In this document: one piece after another, positions 54,118 to 62,199 of the stretch
Layout: the number at the start of each line of letters is the position of its first letter
Position numbering within the stretch: the first letter of the stretch is position 1
Source: Cupriavidus cauae
GTDB taxonomy: Bacteria; Pseudomonadota; Gammaproteobacteria; Burkholderiales; Burkholderiaceae
Direction: 5' to 3'
NCBI RefSeq assembly: GCF_008632125.1
Contig: NZ_VWRN01000064.1
Location: 1 to 64,000 of the forward strand
Length of the DNA: 64,000 nt
Position numbers and translations under genes: made by a program
The notes under the pieces: generated by a model
The model's database searches: none
Told to the model about the DNA's origin: nothing
Seen by the model: the letters and a program-made list of their open reading frames with translations, nothing else

Positions 54118-57055
54118 ATGGATCACTGGCAACTGGCGTATCTGGGCATGCGGCAGATTCCGCGCGAACTCAGCGAGTTTGAGCTTACCACGTTCTTCAC
54201 CTTCTCCGCCAAAGAGCGGGCCCTGATCCATGCGCGGCGCAGCCATTTGTACCGCTTGGCCTGTGCCGTTCACATTGGCTTTGTCCGCATGACGGGGCGC
54301 ACCCTCGATGCCTACAAGCAGGTGCCAAAATTCCTCTGGGCCTTTGTGGGCGCGCAACTCGGCATCACGCCGCCGGACATGGGCACGCTGAGCGCGCTGT
54401 ATGACGGGCGCACCGATACCTTGGTGGACCATCAGATGCTGGCCTACCAAGCCCTGGGGTTCAGCCCGATGGCAGAGCATCAGCGACGTTACGTGACGCG
54501 CTGGCTCAAGGAGCGGCTGGCAGGGCAACCGAGCCGCAGTGACCTGCTGCACGAGTTGAAGCGCTGGCTCTACGAGCATCGCATCCTGATTCCGCATGAC
54601 CGAGCGCTGAAGCGGCTGATCAGCCAGGCCGGAGAGGCATTCGAGTCGGCCCTGGCTGACGCGCTGGTGCAGGCCTACGGCGAGGTTTCCCTCGATGCGT
54701 GGGGTGCCCTGCTACCGCGGCCAGAAAACGACCGGCCGAGCCTACAACAATGGCTGTGGGCTGTCCCGCTACGCAATTCGACCCATCAGATGGGCGAGTT
54801 GTTCGACAAGATCGACCGCCTGTACAAGCTGGGCATCCACAGCGGTTGGCCGGCAGCCTGCAATGAGGCGGTGGTGCGGCACTATGCGCGGCGCTGTGCC
54901 AACCGCCCGGCGTCGGTCAGCAAGCGGGTCGCGCAACAGTCCCGCCGCCTGGAATCGGCTTGCTTTTTACGCTATGCCTTATGCGCGGCCACGGATCAAT
55001 TGTCGTCCATGCTGCGGCACTGGATTCGCAAATGCGTCAACGATGCCGGACGCCTAATTGACGCGGGCCGACCGGACCCAGGTACCAAGTTGGGGGAATT
55101 CGCTGCCGCCGTCAAAGCGCTGGTCGCAGACGAGACGCAGACAAGGGATGCCCTCTGTCAGCAACTGAGCAATCTGGCTGACGAGGCAGCTGGTCAGCAT
55201 CTAGCGAGCCGTGCCAGCCTCATCCGCGCGCAACTCCTGTCGCGACACAGGCTATCCCGTGCCTTGCTGGGCAGACTGGTTCATCTGCCATTTGCGGCAC
55301 AGTCGGCCCACCCGGTGATCGAGGCAATGGAGGTACTGCGCAAGCTCTATGCGCGCAGGGCCGACTGGCTCCCTGATCGGGTGATGGTTCGATTGGGACG
55401 CGCCTGGCAGCCAGCACTAGAGGGCTTGGATCGCAAGCGGGCCCTGGCCGCCTTCGAGTGGGGGACGCTGTTTGCCCTGCGGGTGGCGCTGCGCAATGGC
55501 TCGGTCTTCCTGGACCACAGCTTCGCCTTCCGCAGTCAGGCGGCCCTACTCATCTCCAAAGAGGATTGGCAAGCCCGGCGTAACCATTTCTACGGTCATC
55601 TCAAGCTGCCGCAGGACGCCAAGGCGTTCCTCGATCCTGTGGTGGCGCACCTGGACGCGGGGCTCGCCAGGTTGCGCGATGCAGTCCAGCGTGGGGAGCT
55701 GAACATTGATAGCGCCATCCATATCGATCCGCTCACGGCAAAGAAACCGGAAGCCTCTGTGGAGGCGCTGCGACGCGCGCTGTTCGAGCGGCACCCCGGT
55801 GGACAATTGCCCGAAATCCTGCTGGAGATTGACAGCAGCACCCACTTCAGCTGGCTCCTGCTGGGTCGGGAACCGCATTCGCGCAGCGAGCTGCTGATGA
55901 TCTACGCTGCAGTGCTGGCGCACGGCACCTCAATGTCGGCGGCGGACCTCGCACGGATGGTGCCGGAGTTGTCGCCCAGCGCGATCCGGCAAATGATGCA
56001 TCGCATCGCGGACGAGCGCAAACTGCGCCAGGCCGCCGATGCCGTCCTGATCTTCATGCATCAGCACCCGATCGCCCAGCACTGGGGGCGCGCCGATCTG
56101 GCGTCGTCGGACATGATGTCGCTGGAGACCACGCGCACAGTCTGGCGGGCACGGGCTGATCCGCGCCGGCGCACGGCATCGATCGGTATGTACACGCATG
56201 TCCGGGACCGCTGGGGCATCTTCTATGACCAGCCGATCCTACTGAACGAGCGGCAGGCCGGTGTCGCCATTGAGGGCGTCATCCGCCAGAGCGGATCGGA
56301 AGACGTGGCACAACTAGCGGTCGATACCCATGGCTACACCGATTTCGCCATGAGCCTGTCCCGGCTACTTGGCTTCGATCTCTGCCCGCGGCTTGCCCAC
56401 CTGCGCGATCGCCGCCTGCATGTGCCCAGGGATCACGAGATACCGGCGGAATTGGCTGCGGTGGCGGACGCGGATGTCCGGCTGGTCTTGATCGAACGTG
56501 CCTGGGACGAACTGGTCCGGATCGCGGCATCGGTGCAAAGCGGGGCAATGTACGGCAGTGCAGGCCCTGATGCGTTTCGGTGCAGCGGCGAAAGGTCAAC
56601 CCATCTATGAGGCTGGCGTGCATCTCGGGCGGCTGTTTCGCACGATCTTCCTCATCGACTATTTCACCAATCCCGCGTTCCGCCATGAGATGCAGCATGC
56701 CTTGAACCGCGGCGAGGCGGTCCACACGGTGCAGCGGGCCATCCACTATGGCAAGATTCCGTTGGAATTGACCCGGCACGATGCGTCGCTGGCGGCGGTG
56801 TCGTCGGCTCTGACCTTGTTGTCCAATGCCGTGATGGCCTGGAACACGCTGCACATGCAGCGCGCGCTGGACGCGATTGAGGCCATCGGCGGCGAATCCA
56901 TGCGTGCCGAGGATTTGCGCCAGATTGCGCCGACTCGTCTGGAAGGCATCAATTTGCGTGGTACTTTCGATTTTCCGATTGCACGTTACGCCCATCGGCT
57001 GCTGCCGAGTGCGACGAGCACGCCGGACTCACCATCGCAGTGGCGCACTGCATAG
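54118..57055 (+). pseudogene. Third Tn3-family transposase, frameshifted
   Basis: Starts at ATG 54118 (MDHWQLAYLGMRQIPRELSE) and runs in one frame to about 56550, covering the N-terminal domain and most of the DDE region (LASSDMMSLETTRTVWRARA, YDQPILLNERQAGVAIEG, VDTHGYTDFAMSLSRLLG). The C-terminal ~165 residues (VQALMRFGAAAKGQPIYEAG ... EGINLRGTFDFP) continue in the +1 frame to 57055. The shift is near GGGGCAATGT at 56543-56552. Total would be ~979 residues. It differs from both other transposases. No resolvase accompanies it. Confidence 0.9.
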
Positions 57056-57113
57056 CCCATTTTTTTTCGGATTGTGCCGTTATCCTCGCGGGTTGGAGTC
57101 GGTGATGTCATCC

Positions 57114-59050
57114 TTAGGGCCTGCCTTCCTTACCGAAGGCGCGCTCGAGGCTATCAAGGAAACGCGATGCGGATTGATAGCCGATGACCCGCACCGGGCT
57201 CTCTCGCCCATCGGCGCCGAACAAGATGATGCCGGGCGGCCCGAATAGGCCGAAGCGCTTTAGCAACGCCTTGTCGTCGGCGTTGTTTTGTGTCACATCA
57301 GCTCGAAGTACGACAACCCCGGCCAACTGCGTCTGAACTCCGGGATCGCTGAAAGTCGTCTCCATCTCCTTACAGCTGACACACCAGTCGGCATAGAAAT
57401 CGAGCAGTACCGGCTTGCGGGCCGCAACGGCCTGCGCCAGACGTGCGTCGAGCTCGGCCACCGAGCGGATCCGCGCGAAGTGCACCACCGCGTGGTCGGC
57501 GGCGGTGGCTGGCGACGACTGGCGAGTGCGCAGGTGCGACAGAGGCTGCAGCAGATCCCGCCCGCCCGACGCCAGCCCGACCAACAGGATGGTTCCCGCC
57601 AGCGCGGCGATCAGGCCCAGGCCCTTGCCCAGCCGGGCCACGCCATGCGGTTTGGGGCCAAGCGAATCGAAGGCGCCCAGGAAAACTGCGGCGATCAGCA
57701 GCAGAGCGGCCCACGTTGCCATCACGGCCCAGGGTGGCAATAGCGGGGTGATCACCCAAGTTCGCCTCGCCCAGCAGCAGAAAGCCAAGGCAACGCTTGG
57801 TCACCTCCAGCCAGTGCCCGGCGCGCGGCGGGAGATTGCCGGCGGCGACGCCGGCCAGCACCAGCGACAACCCCATGCCGATCGCCAATGCGAATAACGC
57901 ACCGCCTCCGGTCATGGCATCACCGGTTCGTGCGAGATAGGCGAGCGTGCTCGATAGCGGCGCCGGCATGATGCGCGCGACGGCCAACGCGGACATCGCC
58001 CCCAGTGCTGCGGCAGCCCGACGATCCAGCTGCTGTGCGGATGTCGTCGATCGGGGCTGCCGCAGCAGCGCGCGGAGCCCGAACATCGATAGCGCCAGGG
58101 CCACGAGCAACGTGGCGAAGGCCCCGAGCGCCCAGGGCGTCAGCAGCCCTGTCAAGACCCTCTCACCGAGCCACCCGGTGGCCATGCCGACGCCGGCATA
58201 GGCTACCGCCGAGCCGAGCACGTAGTCTAGCGAGATGATCAGCGCACGGCTGCGTGTCACGTGCTCGCCCACGACGATGGACCAAAGGATCGGCACCATC
58301 GGCAGCACGCTCGACGTGACCGTCAGCAGCAGGCCGAAGCCGAGGAAGAGCAGCGCGATTGCCCCAAGCTGGTGGCTGGTCAGCGCGCGAATGATGCGGT
58401 CGCCGTCATCGCCATGTGGCACGATCTCCGGTATCGCATGCCCGCCCTGGTATTCGCCCGCTCCGGGAGAGGTTACTGCAGTCGGTGGCACAAGCATCGC
58501 CATTGGCGTGCCACCCTCGCGCTTATCAAATAGGCCCGCCGAGCGGGCTGCCGCCCACCTTGTATACGCTCTCCATCGGTGGATAACAGATTCCCTTGTC
58601 GGCGCAGCCTTGCGATGTCACGACCAGCGTCCATTCGCCATCCGCAGGAGTGACCTCCACTGGCACGCGAATCTTGACGCCACCATGGTAGATCTCCATC
58701 TCCTTGCCAAACGCCTCGTCGTACTTAACCTGCCCTGGTGGAAGCACAGGTGTACCGAGCTTCACCCCTGCCGGCCGGGCAGCAAAGGCGAATCGCTCAC
58801 GGTAGAGGTGATAGCCGTCCGCGATGTCGAAGTGCACCTCGATGGCGTGTTCGTCGAGTTGCCGGGCCGCAAAGCGCAAGGCCCGCTCAGGCGGCAGAAG
58901 ATCTTCCTCGCCCACGGCGCGGGAAACGCCAGCGGCGCCCGCGATACAGAGCCACGTGACGAGGAGCAGCCCCAGGAGGAATTGCCCCGGAGCCAAGCGC
59001 CATACTCGCCCGGTGTCGCCCGTACGCGCCACTGCCATGCCAGTTTGCAT
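57114..59050 (-). pseudogene. dsbD: dsbD thiol:disulfide interchange gene with two frameshifts
   Basis: Three frames together make a complete DsbD. 59050-58526: signal/anchor plus alpha domain (CADKGICYPPMESVYKVGG). 58530-57760: linker and membrane domain (SHQLGAIALLFLGFGLLLTV, GVGMATGWLGERVLTGLLTP). 57770-57114: last helix and thioredoxin domain with the active site DFYADWCVSCKEMETTF. One extra G at ~58535 and one extra A at ~57757 account for the shifts. DsbD carries reducing power to periplasmic thiols such as copper-binding Cys. The separate fragments might still fold, but a normal DsbD cannot be made. Confidence 0.85.
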
Positions 59051-59240
59051 AGCCCACCTCTGGAACTGAATTACCGGCCACGCAATGCCGCGGCTCGTGC
59101 CACTTGCATTCCGACCGGTGCCACGTGCCGCCGCAACTCCGTTCAACGGGCATCGTTATCTGGCCCTGCGGCCGATCTGTGCCTCGCCGCATTCATGGGC
59201 GCTCATCCCCGCCGGCACCCAACGCACCAGCCGATTCGGG

Positions 59241-59571
59241 TCATTCGGCTGTATCCACTGACGCTCCCGGGGGAACGTGTAGATGCAAGAACCTCTCGAC
59301 GGCGATTACCGCCACAATCCCGGCGCCTGGCACGGTGGATTGTCCTACCTCGATGATCGCTTTGGTGATGGCCTCGACGTCGCTTTCCTCCGCGAAGATC
59401 TCGATCTTGGTGTGCACGGGTGGTCAGATCGCTCGAGAAGAAATTCCGATACTCGCCGTACCCCTTGACTTTCGTTGCGGTCAATCCGGGCGCGTGGACG
59501 GTTGCGAGGCGCTTCTCCAGCTTCTCCAAAAGCTCAGAGGGCACGATGGCAATAACACATATGGTACTCAT
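59241..59571 (-). pseudogene. P-II-like signalling protein gene with one-base insertion
   Basis: AGGAGG precedes ATG 59571. The first part reads STICVIAIVPSELLEKLEKR and VKGYGEYRNFFSSDLTT, the P-II fold with a T-loop-like region. One extra C in the ACCACCCGTG stretch near 59430 breaks the frame; restoring it gives VHTKIEIFAEESDVEAITKA, IIEVGQSTVPGAGIVAVIAV and ERFLHLH, the second half of a P-II-type ferredoxin fold, ending at 59241. Such P-II-like proteins occur next to metal or bicarbonate transporters. Ligand unknown. Confidence 0.75.
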
Positions 59572-59630
59572 GGGCGCCTCCTTGACAACGCAGGGTTGGA
59601 CGATCAGCAGTGCACTGTCGGGGTAAGTCA

Positions 59631-60236
59631 TCATCCGGTTCCATTGCGATCCTGGCCGATCACCAGACGGGTTTCGCCTTGATACGCGTGCGGTGGGATC
59701 TCCAGATTGAGCGGCGCTGGGACGTTGCGGAACACGCGGCCGGCCAGGTCAAACTTGGAACCATGGCAAGGGCAAAAAAAGCCACCAGGCCAGTCATCCC
59801 CCAAGTCCGCCGCGCCGACGTCCGGGCGATAGGTCGGTACGCATCCCAGATGGGTACAGATGCCTACCGCCACAAAGAAGTCCGGGCGGAGCGAGCGTGT
59901 CGCATTACTCGCATACGCGGGCTGCTGGTCCTTCTGGGACAGGGGATCGCTCAACAGGCGATCGTGCCTGCCCAGACGCGCCAGCATGTCGCGGGTCCGG
60001 TGCAGTATCCAGACGGGCTTGCCGCGCCAGGCGACGGTGACGAGTCCCCCTGGCTCCACGGCGCCGAGCCTCACATCGACGGGCGCGCCCCGCGACCTTG
60101 CGGCGTCGCTTGGCGCCATGCTGGCCACGAATGGCACCATGGCGCCGACCAGGCCTACGCCTCCCATGGCGCCGGTGGCCAGCAGAAGCAATCGGCGCTG
60201 GCGTGCGCTCTGTGTGTCTGCCGTCGGATTGTTCAT
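59631..60236 (-). CDS. petA: Rieske iron-sulfur protein (PetA-like)
   Basis: 201 residues. N-terminal membrane anchor (LLLLATGAMGGVGLVGAMVP) as in ubiquinol-cytochrome c reductase iron-sulfur subunits, then the Rieske [2Fe-2S] motifs CTHLGCVP and CPCHGSKFD near residues 128 and 155. GGAG is nine bases ahead of the ATG. The cytochrome b and c1 genes normally following petA are absent, so this is an isolated copy, perhaps for electron transfer in the metal island. Confidence 0.92.
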   Translation of the reverse strand: MNNPTADTQSARQRRLLLLATGAMGGVGLVGAMVPFVASMAPSDAARSRGAPVDVRLGAVEPGGLVTVAWRGKPVWILHRTRDMLARLGRHDRLLSDPLSQKDQQPAYASNATRSLRPDFFVAVGICTHLGCVPTYRPDVGAADLGDDWPGGFFCPCHGSKFDLAGRVFRNVPAPLNLEIPPHAYQGETRLVIGQDRNGTG

Positions 60237-60297
60237 GGCGATTTACTCCAATCCCGGGGGGGCATGTGGCCAGCAACGTGACTGGCTGCCCAACCGC

Positions 60298-60450
60298 TCA
60301 CTCCCAGAGCTTGCCCAATAGCTGCGCCCATTGGCAGCGGCCCGGCAAGAACACGGGCACCCGCTTGCGATACGCCTCATAGTCCGCCGCGAAGCGGTGG
60401 GCCAGGTCTTGCTCTTCCTGCCTTGCAAGCATCAATTTCCCACAAGGTTG
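60298..60450 (-). pseudogene. C-terminal fragment of an isoprenylcysteine methyltransferase-like protein
   Basis: The frame contains ARQEEQDLAHRFAADYEAYR then KRVPVFLPG, the conserved end of ICMT/PEMT-family membrane methyltransferases (E-E-x2-L-x3-F-x2-Y-x2-Y). The four or more membrane helices that should precede it are absent, and the upstream start is only a weak ATG. Remnant left by deletion between this and the neighbouring small gene. Confidence 0.65.
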
Positions 60451-60532
60451 CCGAGTCCCCTTGCTTCGCCATGGCAGGAGGGCACGCACTTGCCCGTCTA
60501 CTTCAGGCGCTGCTCCCCAGCTTGCACCCGGG

Positions 60533-60660
60533 CTAGCAAAGACTGAACCCGCCCATCATGCGTTGATGCATCACGAGCATGCCTACCGCGCCAAAGGATG
60601 CAGCACGCCGATGATGGCGAACACGATCAAGAGGACTCTCCATATCAACGATTTGTTCAC
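60533..60660 (-). pseudogene. Frameshifted homologue of the 42-aa membrane peptide
   Basis: GTG start after GAGGT. The first frame reads MNKSLIWRVLLIVFAIIGVL; after a one-base deletion the adjacent frame continues ASFGAVGMLVMHQRMMGGFS-LC and a TAG. The total length of 128 nt is one less than the intact 129-nt gene at 18957-19085. Conserved N-terminus, span and MHQRMMGG tail show common ancestry. Downstream of a DUF2933 gene on the same strand. Confidence 0.75.
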
Positions 60661-60730
60661 GTGTTACCTCTCTCTTCGTTGGCGGCCCGGGTACGCGTCC
60701 GCCATGCGTGCCAATTGCTCTGCCGTCCTG

Positions 60731-60979
60731 TCACTCCTTGATTCGAAATGGATGGGGCTTCTGCTTTGGCGCTTGCTCGGTCATTCCGCCCACTTGATCG
60801 TCCTGCGCGCTCATGCTCTTCATCATCAGCCACATCGACAATGGGCAGATCAAGAGCAGGAGATACGGCCCAATACCCAGGACAAGCGCTCGGACCGGCG
60901 GCAATAGGGCATAGGCGGCTGCCAGCATTGCCGCCAGAGCGATGCCTGCGGTGATCATTGCTTTCGGATTGCATTTCAT
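60731..60979 (-). CDS. DUF2933 small membrane protein (second copy)
   Basis: 82 residues from ATG 60979. Two membrane spans (AMITAGIALAAMLAAAYALL and VLGIGPYLLLLICPLSMWLM), with the family motif L-L-I-C-P-L-x-M and a Met-rich end (LMMKSMSAQDD). Paralogue of the DUF2933 protein ahead of copF. It is followed by the 42-aa peptide homologue, repeating an association of the two kinds of small membrane proteins with copper genes. Confidence 0.75.
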   Translation of the reverse strand: MKCNPKAMITAGIALAAMLAAAYALLPPVRALVLGIGPYLLLLICPLSMWLMMKSMSAQDDQVGGMTEQAPKQKPHPFRIKE

Positions 60980-61024
60980 GGTGGTGGTACTCCTTTTCAA
61001 ATGGTTCGGATCTGGACAGCGTCC

Positions 61025-61327
61025 TTACTTCGTCGGTGGCGTCTGGATCTTGTCCGCGTACTTGCGCATGATCTCGCCCATCGCCTGCATCATGTCCGCA
61101 TGCATCTGCATCGAAAGCTTCTCGTTGCCAGGTGGCAGGCCCATCATCGGGCAGCTTCCCATCATGCCGCCGCCCATCATGTGGTCCATCATCATGTCGT
61201 GCCCCTTGTCCTGTGCACCCGTCTTGGCGCTTTCGGCGCCACGGGTTGCACCGGCCGCTGCGGACCAGCCGCTGGCGCCAAGCATCACCACGGCTAGGGT
61301 TGCGGCTACTAGTGATTTCGTATTCAT
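61025..61327 (-). CDS. Met/His-rich periplasmic protein, 100 aa
   Basis: AAGGAGA upstream of ATG 61327. Signal peptide (KSLVAATLAVVMLGASGWSA), then a Met/His/Asp cluster (DMMMDHMMGGGMMGSCPMMG) and a helical tail with more Met (MQMHADMMQAMGEIMRKYAD). Composition is that of periplasmic copper-binding proteins. No family name recognised. About 45 bp upstream of the DUF2933 gene, probably the same operon. Confidence 0.7.
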   Translation of the reverse strand: MNTKSLVAATLAVVMLGASGWSAAAGATRGAESAKTGAQDKGHDMMMDHMMGGGMMGSCPMMGLPPGNEKLSMQMHADMMQAMGEIMRKYADKIQTPPTK

Positions 61328-61482
61328 GGCGATCTCCTTATCGATCGCGATTCAATGACCACGCGCCAATCCAGTACCAGACAAGTGGGCGGGCAGACAG
61401 TCAGTCCGGCTCCCTCAGGGCGGATGCCAGAGGCCGGATTGCACGGATGCATGCTTTGCCTGGTCGGCCGAAGCACCCTCAG

Positions 61483-61725
61483 TCACTTGGACTCGGAAGG
61501 CCCCATCGGGCTGCCGCCGCCGGTCGACTGGGAATCCATTTGTTTCATCATTGCATTGCAGCGCGCCAACATCGATGCCTGAGAGGCTGATGTACTGGAG
61601 GTCGCCGCAGGGTGTTGCGCTGCAGTGCGCGCGCGATTGATGACGTCCCAGTCGGGACCCGCGAGCGCCTGCGCGGTCGCGACGGCGAGTGAAATGAGAA
61701 CGAGAGTCTTGAGAGTGGAATGCAT
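61483..61725 (-). CDS. Small exported protein, 80 aa
   Basis: ATG 61725 with GGAAGA upstream. Signal peptide (LKTLVLISLAVATAQALAGP), mature part with a single Cys and several Met (ASMLARCNAMMKQMDSQSTG). Likely periplasmic; similar in style to other copper-island mini-proteins but I do not recognise it. Confidence 0.55.
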   Translation of the reverse strand: MHSTLKTLVLISLAVATAQALAGPDWDVINRARTAAQHPAATSSTSASQASMLARCNAMMKQMDSQSTGGGSPMGPSESK

Positions 61726-61845
61726 GATGATCTTCCCCAGTATTCGGTTTTGTCTGGCTCAACCGCAACGGGTCAGAGCACCCACGCTCGGGTAGAGCCA
61801 CCAAAGTCAAGCACGTGGCCGAAGTGGGCCACGCGTAGGGATAGA

Positions 61846-62103
61846 TCAGATGCGCAAGCGGGCCGTTGCGAGATAGACCGGACCAGGCGAGTTGTTCGCG
61901 CTGTCAGCCGTGTGGAAGATGCGGAAGGTGTATGGCGTGGGCGGCAGAACGTGTTCAAGCCCAGCCATAGTCGGCAAGACACCGAGATCGGGCCCGTGAC
62001 CGTTGCTGTCGGCCCAGTGCCGACCGTCCTGTTGATGGTCAGCGCACAAGGCCAACAACAGCAGCGCAAGCAAGCGAGTGAAGGGGCTGCGGCTATGCTT
62101 CAT
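61846..62103 (-). CDS. Small exported protein, 85 aa
   Basis: ATG 62103; N-terminal signal (SPFTRLLALLLLALCADHQQ) with a possible lipobox-like Cys, and a mature region with several His and Pro (DGRHWADSNGHGPDLGVLP, PPTPYTFRIFHTADSA). No ribosome-binding site is clear. Directly downstream of the P-type ATPase on the same strand, so it may be cotranscribed with it. Function unknown. Confidence 0.45.
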   Translation of the reverse strand: MKHSRSPFTRLLALLLLALCADHQQDGRHWADSNGHGPDLGVLPTMAGLEHVLPPTPYTFRIFHTADSANNSPGPVYLATARLRI

Positions 62104-62199
62104 GAATCACGCCAGCATTTGTCCTAGTCTAGCCCCCCGATCTGGGCAGCAAGGCAAGGAGACACGGGTTGGTAGAGTCGAATTCACACATGACAATAG

